A stretch of DNA of 13,788 nucleotides from Methanomicrobiales archaeon (GCA_003160755.1 QEXZ01000029.1:1-13788); one strand, 5' to 3'; shown: positions 4,898 to 12,350, counted from the stretch's first letter. Notes: generated by a model from the sequence alone, not told the origin. Numbers and translations are program-made.

Positions 4898-6370
4898 TTA
4901 CCCTTCACCGAAGAATCTCCTCATCGCCGGGAACATCTCCATCATCTGCTCAGATGCTACATCTTCATAAAGCCTGTAAGCAATGCTCACTGCCAGAAGC
5001 AAACCAGTCCCGGATGCATTTCCAAGCGTGCCGAACATATTTGCAAGTACGCACAACACACCCAGGATAGCACCACCCATTAGCGCTATTTTTGGGATAT
5101 ACCCCTCCATCATCCGCTCTATCGTTGCTGGACTCCTCCGATGTCCCGGGATTTGCATCCCTGAGCGATGTATCTGCGCTGCCACGTCTTTAGCACCCAT
5201 TCCTGTTGTATTTATCCAGAATAGTGCAAATATCGCACAGCCGATGACCATAAAAGCGAGGTCAATACTTAGCCTCAGGGCAACTTGCCAGCCTGCGATG
5301 TCGGGCGGCACAAGAGCTGGGAACCAATCCCAGGGGCTATATATAGGGTCAAGATAATACACCAATCCCGATATTGCACTGCCCGTTTCTGCGTCATACG
5401 TCCCGAAAATGGTAATCCCGCGAGACCAAAGCATCCTTCCAAAACCCTGTAGGCTCGCCTGTAACGCTCTCACGAGAATCATTGGGAGCACGCTTGCGTA
5501 TAATATCTTAATCGGAAACCTGCCCCGAGCACCTCGTGCCATCGTGTGCGCCAGCGGAATCTCCATTCGGGTGCTCTCAAGGTAAACGACGGTGAGAAAT
5601 ACCGCAATGGTTGATATAAGCGCTATCATGTGATGCTGGAAAAGGAAAACTATTCCGCCCTCCAAGATCTCGTAGGGTGCTACTTCCCTCGCTATTTGTA
5701 TCCACTCAGGAATCACACCCACTGCCCAGCCACCGACACGGATGGGGCTTATGAGACCGGATATTACCTGGTGAGAGACGCCAGCGAGAATGAACAACGA
5801 AACGCCCGACCCTATACCCCATTTCGATACCACCTCATCCATGAAGTATATAAGCATACCACCGATGAAGACCTGAATGAAGAGCATGAACGAGATGAAC
5901 TGCAAAGATACACCAAGCAAAGAGGCTATTTCAGGGTCTGGCTTATAAAAACCCACCACGTAGGTCAAGCTGATGAACGCCGCAAAGACCAGAACAAGCA
6001 GTTTCTGTATGTTCTGGTAAAACGCCTGGTCTCGAGGGTCGCTCAGGTTCAATTTTATTATCCCCGCGCCGACAAGGAGCTGTAAGACAATGGAAGCATC
6101 AACGATTGGCATGATCCCAAGAGCGGTCAGCGAGAATGTTTCACCCGCGAAGAGTGCACGCCACCTGCCGAAAAGGTCCATTGATTCGGGATGTAGCCCG
6201 AAGAGCGGGATATTGCCGAGGGCAAAAAAGAGAACGAGTATGCCCGCAGTCCAGGCTAACTTCGTTTTGAAATGAACGTGCCACCCCGGGCGTTCAACCA
6301 TAGGGAATTTACCTAAAATAGACGTTAAAGCATCTCTTAAGCTTGTATCGGTCATCCGAATAATATTCAC
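4898..6370 (-). CDS. secY: Preprotein translocase subunit SecY (Sec61 alpha homologue)
   Basis: Central channel of the Sec translocon, moving unfolded proteins across or into the cytoplasmic membrane with SecE and Sec61 beta. The 490-residue protein has about ten hydrophobic helices. The archaeal N-terminal block MVERPGWHVHFKTKLAWTAG (24-43) precedes helix 1. The large cytosolic loops with conserved Arg are visible: AHTMARGARGRFPIKILYAS and IHRSGMQIPGHRRSPATIER. The GTG start at 6370 overlaps the uL15 stop (GTGA); an in-frame ATG 15 nt later (6355) is the alternative. Neither has a clear ribosome site, consistent with coupling to uL15. Confidence 0.96.
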   Translation of the reverse strand: MNIIRMTDTSLRDALTSILGKFPMVERPGWHVHFKTKLAWTAGILVLFFALGNIPLFGLHPESMDLFGRWRALFAGETFSLTALGIMPIVDASIVLQLLVGAGIIKLNLSDPRDQAFYQNIQKLLVLVFAAFISLTYVVGFYKPDPEIASLLGVSLQFISFMLFIQVFIGGMLIYFMDEVVSKWGIGSGVSLFILAGVSHQVISGLISPIRVGGWAVGVIPEWIQIAREVAPYEILEGGIVFLFQHHMIALISTIAVFLTVVYLESTRMEIPLAHTMARGARGRFPIKILYASVLPMILVRALQASLQGFGRMLWSRGITIFGTYDAETGSAISGLVYYLDPIYSPWDWFPALVPPDIAGWQVALRLSIDLAFMVIGCAIFALFWINTTGMGAKDVAAQIHRSGMQIPGHRRSPATIERMMEGYIPKIALMGGAILGVLCVLANMFGTLGNASGTGLLLAVSIAYRLYEDVASEQMMEMFPAMRRFFGEG

Positions 6371-6834
6371 GCTCCACTCGTCGCTTCTATCTCTACCGCG
6401 CCACCTGCGCTTTTTATCTTCTCCCTTGCAAGCGTTGAAATTTTGTTTGCTTTAAGTGTCAGCTTTCTCGTTACGTTTCCCTTGCCCAATATTTTATCTA
6501 TGCCAAGTTGAGTGGCATCAATATAAATACCGGTGCCAGTGCCCGTGCCCGTGTCATCCGCTTTCGCTTTCCCTGTTTTCATCTGTTCTTCTACCATATT
6601 ATCTAAATCACCCACATTCATCACCGTATCAAAACGTTTCGCGGTGCGCGATTGAAGAGGCAGCTGGGATTTGTTTTTCCCCTTCCTTATACCCATTTTC
6701 AAAGACCGCACAAAATGATGCCCGTATGCGCCGGCGTTACCTGAACCCCCCTTGCTTCCTTTTCCTCGCCGCTTTTTACTCGAGCCACCACCGCAAGTTC
6801 TTGTTCCCCTTATCCTTTTTACTCTCTTCTTCAT
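6367..6834 (-). CDS. rpl15: 50S ribosomal protein uL15
   Basis: Large-subunit ribosomal protein of the archaeal/eukaryal L15 type, 155 residues from ATG 6834. The very basic glycine-rich N-terminus (MKKRVKRIRGTRTCGGGSSK, then GSKGGSGNAGAYGHH) binds rRNA; the C-terminal part is a mixed fold ending GGAVEIEA. The upstream ATG at 6855 is disfavoured because archaeal uL15 begins near MKKR and a G/A-rich ribosome site precedes 6834. An unusual DTGTGTGTG tract sits mid-protein, encoded by a hexanucleotide repeat (6532-6555). It overlaps secY by 4 nt. Neighbours usual in archaeal spc operons (uL30, uS5) are not upstream here, so this pair is detached. Confidence 0.93.
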   Translation of the reverse strand: MKKRVKRIRGTRTCGGGSSKKRRGKGSKGGSGNAGAYGHHFVRSLKMGIRKGKNKSQLPLQSRTAKRFDTVMNVGDLDNMVEEQMKTGKAKADDTGTGTGTGIYIDATQLGIDKILGKGNVTRKLTLKANKISTLAREKIKSAGGAVEIEATSGA

Positions 6835-6878
6835 TCTGCCCTCTCCTCTCCACAAAGCATGAATATCTTAAAGAATAT

Positions 6879-6888
6879 CATATATATG
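6879..6888 (-). promoter_or_regulatory. Promoter of uL15-secY
   Basis: CATATATATG, read on the minus strand, would place transcription start near 6858, giving a leader of about 24 nt before ATG 6834 with a purine-rich ribosome site. The intergenic space is shared with the divergent tbp gene, whose own TATA candidate is TTTTTATATC at about 6902-6910. Confidence 0.5.
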
Positions 6889-6901
6889 CCTTATACTTTA
6901 C

Positions 6902-6951
6902 TTTTTATATCACAACAATAGAATAGTTTAAGTTAAGTTATAAATGAGAGG
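6902..6951 (+). promoter_or_regulatory. Promoter and ribosome binding site of tbp
   Basis: TTTTTATATC (about 6902-6910) is a candidate TATA box with start near 6932. GAGG (6948-6951) lies 11 nt before ATG 6963 but only 2 nt before TTG 6954, which favours the ATG. TATAAAT at 6939-6945 is another TATA-like string that would give a leaderless message. Confidence 0.4.
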
Positions 6952-6962
6952 ATTTGGACGAG

Positions 6963-7514
6963 ATGACAAAACTAAATATAAAGGTAGAAAATGTAGTAGC
7001 AAATGCGAGAATTGCTGATGAGTTGGACTTGAACTATATAGAATCGCAGTTAGAAGATGCGGTGTTCACGAAAAAGAAGTTCCCAGGGCTGGTGTACCGA
7101 ACGAAAGAGCCAAAATCCGCGTTCCTTATCTTTCGTTCCGGAAAGGTAGTGTGCACGGGGTCTAAGACAGAGGAAGGTGTGCGGAAGGTGATGGACAAGC
7201 TCTCTGCTGACCTCAGAGGTATAGGCGTAGAGGTGGTAGAGCATCCGGAGTTCAAGGTGCAGAATATCGTTGCTTCTGCAAGTGTTGGGCGCGAACTCAA
7301 CCTTGGAGCTATTGTGCTGGGGTTAGAGCTTGAAGGCATGGAGTACGAGCCGGAGGTTTTTCCCGGATTAGTGTATCGGATAACAGAGCCAAAGAGTGCC
7401 ATACTGATATTCAGCTCGGGGAGGCTGGTCATAACAGGCGGGAAGACAATAGAGGATTGTGAAAAGTCAGTGGATGTCTTGCTGGATAAATTAAGGGAGA
7501 TAGGGCTGCTTTGA
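6963..7514 (+). CDS. tbp: TATA-box binding protein
   Basis: General transcription factor that binds and bends promoter TATA boxes and recruits TFB and RNA polymerase. The 183-residue product is two direct repeats of the TBP half: residues about 5-88 and about 96-179. Each contains an N-x-V-A-x-A block (VENVVANARI, VQNIVASASV), then FPGLVYR followed by (T/I)EPKSAxLIFxSG, the Phe and Val residues that wedge into the minor groove, and a (C/I)TGxKT block. The acidic C-terminal tail found in some archaeal TBPs is absent. ATG 6963 is preferred to an upstream TTG at 6954 on ribosome-site spacing. Divergent from uL15-secY; purB follows after 61 nt. Confidence 0.97.
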   Translation: MTKLNIKVENVVANARIADELDLNYIESQLEDAVFTKKKFPGLVYRTKEPKSAFLIFRSGKVVCTGSKTEEGVRKVMDKLSADLRGIGVEVVEHPEFKVQNIVASASVGRELNLGAIVLGLELEGMEYEPEVFPGLVYRITEPKSAILIFSSGRLVITGGKTIEDCEKSVDVLLDKLREIGLL

Positions 7515-7575
7515 ACGCACAAATAAAATGGAAGTGCCTGACGTGACTGACGGATGGACGGTTGACCCGAACTAA

Positions 7576-8970
7576 ATGAAAGAAGAAATAGATTTCTCGG
7601 CTTTCTCACCTACGGACTACCGGTATGCGGTGGATGAATTAAGGGATTATCTATCAGAAGAGGCTTTCGTGCGGTATAAAGCGAAAGTAGAAGCGGCAGT
7701 TGCGAAAGCTTTCGAGCAGCGGGGCATTTTAAAGGCGGAATTATGCGATGAAATAGTAGAAGCAGCGTCAAAGATAAACGCAGCAGAGGTGTATGAAGAA
7801 GAGCAGCGTACAAAACATGACATCAGAGCGCTCGTTAATGTAATAAGAAGCGGGGTAAGCGATGAAGCGAAACCGTTCGTGCATCTCAGTGCCACTTCTT
7901 ATGACGTCGTGAATACCGCAAATGCGCTCAGGTATAAAGACGCCGTGATGAATGTTATCATTCCCGATATGGTCGAATTGGAGCGAACGTGGATAGACTT
8001 AGCGCGCAGAGAAAAGGATACGCTGCAAATAGGAAGGACGCACGGGCAGCATGCTGAACCCATTACCTTCGGGTTCGCACTAGCGCAGTATGTGAATCGG
8101 TGGGGCTCGCAGATATTGAATGTGCAAGAAACGAGTGAAAAACTCATCGGTAAATTCTCGGGGGCTGTCGGTGCGTATAACGCCACGAGTTTGATTTTTG
8201 ACGACCCGGAGGAGTTTGAACGCGAAGTGCTCGCTTTGCTCGACATAAAACCTGCAACGGTATCCACGCAGATAGTTCCGCCTGAGCCTATGTCTGATTT
8301 CGTACATTCGATTATAAGCAGTTTCTCGGTTTTAGCTAATTTCTGCGATGATATGCGGCATCTCCAGCGAAGTGAGATAGGCGAGGTGTTTGAACGTGTA
8401 GCGAAAGAGCAGGTGGGGTCGTCAACAATGCCGCATAAGAGGAATCCCATTAGTTTTGAAGGTGTGAAGAGTCTGTGGAAAACATTCATGCCGCAGGCTG
8501 TAACGATGCATCTCGACCAGATTTCTGAACATCAACGCGACCTCACTAATTCGGCATCGCAGCGGTACACGCAGGAGTTACTGGTGGTTTTTGATTACTG
8601 CGTTAGAAAGCTACGAATGACTTCAGCGCGGTTAGTAGTGGATAGGGCGCGGATGCGAGAGAATTTTATGATTTCCGCAGACAATATTATTGCTGAACCG
8701 CTGTACATTCTCCTTTCTTACTACGGGCATCCCGACGCGCATGAATACGTGCGGAGAAAGAGTTTTCAGGCTTATGAAGAGGAAAAAACGTTGCGAGAGG
8801 TTATCGAGCACGATGACGAGATATTAGCGTACGTACAAAAATTCACCACTGAGCAGCGGGAGCAGGTTTTTGATGCCGGGGGATATACGGGGATAGCGGC
8901 AGATAAAACGGAGAAGGTAGCGAGTTATTGGGCGGAAGTTTTCACTACACGCAAATCCAAAACCACGTGA
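7576..8970 (+). CDS. purB: Adenylosuccinate lyase
   Basis: Cleaves fumarate from SAICAR and from adenylosuccinate, in IMP and AMP synthesis. The 464-residue fumarase/aspartase-superfamily protein shows TKHDIRA (79-85), HLSATSYDVVNT (103-114), GRTHGQHAEP (153-162, substrate-binding His) and the signature SSTMPHKRNP (282-291), which supplies the catalytic Ser on the flexible loop. Length is normal. No Shine-Dalgarno precedes the ATG and no convincing TATA box lies in the 61 nt after tbp, so it is probably read through from tbp. Its 3' end overlaps the 3' end of the opposing trm5 by 46 bp. Confidence 0.96.
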   Translation: MKEEIDFSAFSPTDYRYAVDELRDYLSEEAFVRYKAKVEAAVAKAFEQRGILKAELCDEIVEAASKINAAEVYEEEQRTKHDIRALVNVIRSGVSDEAKPFVHLSATSYDVVNTANALRYKDAVMNVIIPDMVELERTWIDLARREKDTLQIGRTHGQHAEPITFGFALAQYVNRWGSQILNVQETSEKLIGKFSGAVGAYNATSLIFDDPEEFEREVLALLDIKPATVSTQIVPPEPMSDFVHSIISSFSVLANFCDDMRHLQRSEIGEVFERVAKEQVGSSTMPHKRNPISFEGVKSLWKTFMPQAVTMHLDQISEHQRDLTNSASQRYTQELLVVFDYCVRKLRMTSARLVVDRARMRENFMISADNIIAEPLYILLSYYGHPDAHEYVRRKSFQAYEEEKTLREVIEHDDEILAYVQKFTTEQREQVFDAGGYTGIAADKTEKVASYWAEVFTTRKSKTT

Positions 8971-9821
8971 TATTTTCGCGGCGCAACAGAACGCACAACC
9001 CTCATTTCTTCTATTTCTACGCTTAATGTGCCGCCAAAAGCAGAAGAGGCAATGTCCTTTGCCTTCTGTGCCGATGCCGTAAACAAATCACACGCTCCTT
9101 TTACCGACCATGCGGAAACGTCATAATAATGTATAAAACCTGTGTCCCCGCGGTAATCCAAATTTAATGCCCTTATTGCTACGGGCAAGAAAGAACGTGC
9201 TTCTTCGGGCAATGGCATGAGAACGCGGTCTGCGCCTACCGCTTCTGACTTCAACTCTCTCTGTTCTTCTCGCACATCACCGAGAATTGGTATTACCTTC
9301 CCCTCCATCTTGTTCAATGCTACATTCTCTTTCATATATTCATACGCATACGGGTTCACATCAAAGGAATAAATCTTCGTTTGCGGTTGCATCTTCGCTA
9401 TCACAATAGAGAAGCAGCCAACACCCGAAAACATGTTTATTATCGTTTCGCCAGGCAGCACTTTCATGGCAACCCGCATTCGTTCGTATGAAAGACGCGG
9501 GGAGAAGAAAACAAGCTCCGGATTTACTTTAAATATGCAGCCATTCTCCTTGTGCATGGTTTCCATGTTCTCATCGCCCCTTATAACTTCCAGTTCTCTT
9601 GTTCGGTATAACTCGTCGGTGTGCGAATAAAGAGGAACTGCCGCGATGGTTTTTACTCGAGGATAGATATTATGCAGTGCCTCGGCGATAATCGCTCGTT
9701 TGGGTTTCAAATCAGGATGAAGTCTTATAATGATTACATCGCCGATAACGTCATAAGATTTTATCACTTTTTTCAATTCGGTTTCATCTAATACACCATT
9801 TAAAGCTTCTTTTAGCATCAT
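8925..9821 (-). CDS. trm5: tRNA (guanine37-N1) methyltransferase, Trm5 family
   Basis: SAM-dependent enzyme that methylates G37 next to the anticodon, guarding the reading frame; relatives also act in wyosine synthesis. The 298-residue product has the Trm5 linker and core: SYDVIGDVIIIRLHPDL (22-38), ELYRTRELEVIRG (70-82), HKENGCIFKVN, FFSPRLSYER (105-114), SAM motif MFSGVGCF (130-137), DVNP (154-157) and GDVRE (181-185). It is shorter than the well-known Trm5 of Methanocaldococcus, lacking the N-terminal D1 domain, and the usual NLP motif reads MPLPE (202-206). So it may be a D1-less Trm5 or a related wyosine methyltransferase. Two adjacent ATGs are possible starts; AAGGA precedes them by about 9 nt. 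Confidence 0.85.
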   Translation of the reverse strand: MMLKEALNGVLDETELKKVIKSYDVIGDVIIIRLHPDLKPKRAIIAEALHNIYPRVKTIAAVPLYSHTDELYRTRELEVIRGDENMETMHKENGCIFKVNPELVFFSPRLSYERMRVAMKVLPGETIINMFSGVGCFSIVIAKMQPQTKIYSFDVNPYAYEYMKENVALNKMEGKVIPILGDVREEQRELKSEAVGADRVLMPLPEEARSFLPVAIRALNLDYRGDTGFIHYYDVSAWSVKGACDLFTASAQKAKDIASSAFGGTLSVEIEEMRVVRSVAPRKYHVVLDLRVVKTSAQ

Positions 9822-9884
9822 AACACTTTTTCCTTTTTAGGAAAAAGAAAACCTGTGCTAAAAGAAAAAACAAAAAAAAAGTTT
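9822..9884 (+). repeat. Copy B of the dispersed hairpin repeat, in the trm5-queE divergent promoter region
   Basis: AACACTTTTTCCTTTTTA, then GGAAAAAGAAAACCTGTGCT and AAAAGAAAAAACAAAAAAAA, ending GTTT. It begins directly beside the trm5 start codon and forms nearly the whole trm5 leader. The changed bases in the hairpin (CC opposite GG) keep base pairing relative to copy A, a compensatory pattern that suggests the stem matters. In the trm5 message the copy supplies the AAGGA that could act as ribosome site. Confidence 0.85.
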
Positions 9885-9893
9885 ATTATATGT
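9884..9893 (+). promoter_or_regulatory. Candidate TATA box of queE
   Basis: TATTATATGT, just after hairpin repeat copy B, would put transcription start near 9914, leaving a leader under 10 nt before ATG 9922. No Shine-Dalgarno is present (AGCGAAAAAA precedes the ATG), in keeping with a near-leaderless message. Confidence 0.4.
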
Positions 9894-9921
9894 ATCTACA
9901 TCATAAATCCAAGCGAAAAAA

Positions 9922-10725
9922 ATGTTAAAAGGCTATATAACCGAGATATTCGACTCGTTTCAGGGCGAAGGACCCTATGCAGGCAGGAGACAGATATTCA
10001 TTCGACTTGCAGGTTGTTCTCTCCGTTGCTTTTATTGTGACACTTCCTATGCGAAGGACCCCCACCCAAAATTTTGCGATTTTTTCGGTGGCTCTTCAAT
10101 GATACAGTCCAAAAAGATAATACGTAATCCAATGTCTACGAAGGCAGCCGTAGATTGTATAACGGAACTACGCACTTATACTCCGGACCTCCACAGCATT
10201 TGCTACACAGGTGGCGAGCCCCTCTCTTCCGCAGCGTTCGTAAAAGAGATAGCATCTGAGGCAAAGGGCATGCAGTTAAAGAATTTTTTAGAAACAAGCG
10301 GGAATTCCGCAAAACGTTTCGCTTCCGTAGCCGATTATTTTGATTTCGCTTCGATTGACATAAAGCTGAGAAACCATTTAGCGGTGGAAGAACGAGATTA
10401 CGATAACCTGTACGGTAACGAACTCGAATGCATACGAATTGCCGTTGACCGGGGAATAGAAACGATAGTGAAGGTAGTAGTGGTAAAAAATACGCCAGTA
10501 GGAGAAATAGAGCAGATATGTAAAGACCTCGCGGGTCTCGACATAAAGTTCGTGTTGCAGCCCGTTACTGCTCATCCCTCGATGCAAAATGCCGATACCG
10601 ATACCGATGCCGATATAGTAGTACCAGACGTAAAGGAACTTTTTGAACTTTCTGCGACCGTGGGGCGTTATTTAGAGCATGTTATGGTAATTCCGCAGGT
10701 GCATAAAGTTATGGGTATACGTTGA
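9922..10725 (+). CDS. queE: 7-carboxy-7-deazaguanine synthase (radical SAM)
   Basis: Radical SAM enzyme that contracts 6-carboxytetrahydropterin to 7-carboxy-7-deazaguanine, the precursor of preQ0 and, in archaea, of archaeosine at tRNA position 15. The 267-residue protein opens with EIFDSFQGEGPYAGRRQIFI (8-27) and the cluster-binding CSLRCFYCD (Cys32, 36, 39: the CxxxCxxC form), then a TGGEP SAM-contact motif (about 95-99). These match QueE closely. Near the C-terminus a short Asp-rich run (DTDTDAD) is encoded by a hexanucleotide repeat (10591-10617). Divergent from trm5; no other deazaguanine genes are in the window. Confidence 0.88.
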   Translation: MLKGYITEIFDSFQGEGPYAGRRQIFIRLAGCSLRCFYCDTSYAKDPHPKFCDFFGGSSMIQSKKIIRNPMSTKAAVDCITELRTYTPDLHSICYTGGEPLSSAAFVKEIASEAKGMQLKNFLETSGNSAKRFASVADYFDFASIDIKLRNHLAVEERDYDNLYGNELECIRIAVDRGIETIVKVVVVKNTPVGEIEQICKDLAGLDIKFVLQPVTAHPSMQNADTDTDADIVVPDVKELFELSATVGRYLEHVMVIPQVHKVMGIR

Positions 10726-10736
10726 AATCACAAATA

Positions 10737-10929
10737 GCCAGAGGCGGCACAGTCTAAAAATCAAGTGATTTATCACCGCGGAGAGCGCAGAGGATAGCGG
10801 TTTGGCGGTTTGGCGTTTTAGCTAACGAGCTGAACCGCTAATAAACTAAACCTCTAATTCCGTGTGCTCTGCGGTGAATTCTGGGGATATAGCAGTTTCA
10901 CTAGAAAATTCGACAGTGCCGCCAGAGGC
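10737..10929. repeat. Three-layer nested inverted-repeat element between queE and the aIF2 gamma gene
   Basis: Outer arms: GGCGGCAC (10743-10750) and GTGCCGCC (10916-10923), each within a GCC...GAGGC/CAGTC context. Middle arms: TCACCGCGGAGAGCGCAGAG (10773-10792) against the inverse of CCGTGTGCTCTGCGGTGAA (10860-10878). Inner arms: TAGCGGTT (10795-10802) with AACCGCTA (10833-10840), and AGCT-AACG-AGCT at the tip (10820-10831). TTTGGCGG units occur in tandem inside. The TAGCGGTTTGGCG unit also occurs at 4671-4686, but there it is outermost, so the modules are assembled in a different order. It separates the convergent queE and aIF2 gamma genes. Confidence 0.8.
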
Positions 10930-11105
10930 TCTCTTTTGGAGGTGGAGACACTAATGACAATATCCCACAACCTTGGATGTGCGAACGCTCAAGACTTGGA
11001 ACAAATTCAAAATTACAAAAAATCATTGAAATAAGCAAGATGATGAACGCCTTAATAAACAGCTTAAAACACCCCCAGTCTCTATTGACTAGTCCCTAAT
11101 CCCTA
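10930..11105. other. Intergenic stretch after the nested repeat: no convincing gene
   Basis: Apart from a possible 26-codon frame with a good ribosome site (10954-11034), I see only short broken frames (for instance one reading KQDDERLNKQLKTPP) and an A/C-rich string, ACTAGTCCCTAATCCCTATT, ending at the aIF2 gamma stop, that resembles simple intergenic repeats. It may be the relic of a small gene. Confidence 0.4.
10954..11034 (+). CDS. Possible 26-residue small ORF
   Basis: ATG 10954 follows GGAGGTGG (10938-10945) at a sensible distance and reads MTISHNLGCANAQDLEQIQN, then YKKSLK and a stop. The ribosome site is as strong as any in the window. Nothing about the peptide is recognised, and the ribosome site begins where the nested repeat ends, so it may be the start of a lost gene rather than a working one. 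Confidence 0.2.
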   Translation: MTISHNLGCANAQDLEQIQNYKKSLK

Positions 11106-12350
11106 TTATGATTTGGTTTTTTCCAAAGACGGATGGGGGCTAATTATAGCACCTGCGCCTATCAAATGCCATCTTGCACCTACCCTCCTCGCGATAGCCA
11201 CATGAGCACCCTCTTCGGCGCATATCGGGCGGCTTAACTTCACACCAATGGTTCTCTTCGTTACTCTTACCACCTCACCCATTGTAGTTGCAGTTCCAAT
11301 GTTCAGCATTACCCACTCGCTTACTTTTATCGCAGGTATCTCCACCTCTTTTGCCACGCCAACAACGCGCTCCAACAGGTGAAATTTTATACTTAGTTTG
11401 TCCCAAGTAGGCGGTAAAGAGCCAGGCATGCCTACATACTGCCCCACCAAGGAATCTTCTATTGTCATGCTCGGGTCCAACTTTGTGCCAACGCCTATTA
11501 GTCCACCGGGAGTCAGCTCTTTTAGTTGCTCACCCCCTGCCATCAGTGACGTTACCTCCGTTTCTATTGGCAGCCATTTCTCTTTGCCTCCCGTTGTCAC
11601 CGTACGACCGGGTCTTATCTCTATCTTACTACCCTGCTTTAGCTTTCCCTGAAGCAACGAGCCGCCGATTATTCCACCTCTCATCTTTTCTATTGGCGTC
11701 CCCGGTCGGTTCACATCAAAAGAACGTGCAATATGCATAATTGGAGGTTTAGTCGCGGCACGTGTCGGCGTGGGTATTGTTCGCTCTAAGCTCTGTATTA
11801 ATACGTCCAGATTAGCGGATTGCTGCGCGGAGATAGGTATAATCGGTGATTGTTCTGCAATCGTCCCTTTAACGAACTCCTTTATTTGTAAATAATGTTC
11901 TATTGCCTCCTCCCTTGAGATGAGGTCTATTTTGTTTTGTGCAATTACCGTTTTCGTTACGCCAATTAAGTTCAAAGCCATCAAATGCTCCTTTGTCTGC
12001 GGCTGTGGACACGGTTCAGACGCCGCGATAAGAAGAACGGCACCATCCATTATCGCAGCACCGCTCAGCATCGTCGCCATTAACGCTTCATGCCCCGGTG
12101 AATCGACGAACGATACGGTCCGCAGCTCTTTGGTCTCTGACCCGCAATGCTTGCATGTTTCTTCTACGGTGTAACAATCTGGTTCCTTGCACACGGGACA
12201 TCTTCTGAATGTGGCGTCTGCATATCCAAGCCTGATAGAGATGCCCCTCTTTATCTCCTCGCTATGTCTGTCTGTCCACTCGCCGGACAGGGCTTTCACT
12301 AAGGTCGTCTTCCCATGGTCTACATGACCCACCATTCCTATGTTCACCAC
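11106..12350 (-). CDS. eif2g: Translation initiation factor 2 subunit gamma (aIF2 gamma)
   Basis: GTPase core of the trimeric factor that brings Met-tRNAi to the small ribosomal subunit. The 414-residue protein has G1 GHVDHGKTT (8-16), switch region RGISIRLGY (35-43), a zinc knuckle with Cys51, 54, 66 and 69 (plus Cys59), G3 DSPGH (83-87), G4 NKID (139-142) and G5 SAQ (174-176), followed by the two beta-barrel domains with RSFDVNRPG and RGGIIGGSL. The knuckle and RSFDVNRPG separate it from EF-Tu and SelB relatives. The start is GTG (12350 or the next codon); no ATG lies between it and the in-frame stop at 12381, and a GAGGGGG 20 nt upstream is too far for a normal ribosome site. Confidence 0.95.
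   Translation of the reverse strand: MVNIGMVGHVDHGKTTLVKALSGEWTDRHSEEIKRGISIRLGYADATFRRCPVCKEPDCYTVEETCKHCGSETKELRTVSFVDSPGHEALMATMLSGAAIMDGAVLLIAASEPCPQPQTKEHLMALNLIGVTKTVIAQNKIDLISREEAIEHYLQIKEFVKGTIAEQSPIIPISAQQSANLDVLIQSLERTIPTPTRAATKPPIMHIARSFDVNRPGTPIEKMRGGIIGGSLLQGKLKQGSKIEIRPGRTVTTGGKEKWLPIETEVTSLMAGGEQLKELTPGGLIGVGTKLDPSMTIEDSLVGQYVGMPGSLPPTWDKLSIKFHLLERVVGVAKEVEIPAIKVSEWVMLNIGTATTMGEVVRVTKRTIGVKLSRPICAEEGAHVAIARRVGARWHLIGAGAIISPHPSLEKTKS

Noticed and set aside
5630..6085. A 151-codon plus-strand frame inside secY
   Set aside because: It is wholly antisense to a clear SecY; the charged, tyrosine-rich product is a shadow of the opposite strand.
7034..7609. A 191-codon minus-strand frame across tbp
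   Set aside because: Antisense to tbp along its full length; its internal repetition merely mirrors the two TBP repeats.
7899..8489. A 196-codon minus-strand frame inside purB
   Set aside because: Entirely antisense to a well-conserved enzyme, Ser/Cys-rich, without promoter or ribosome site.
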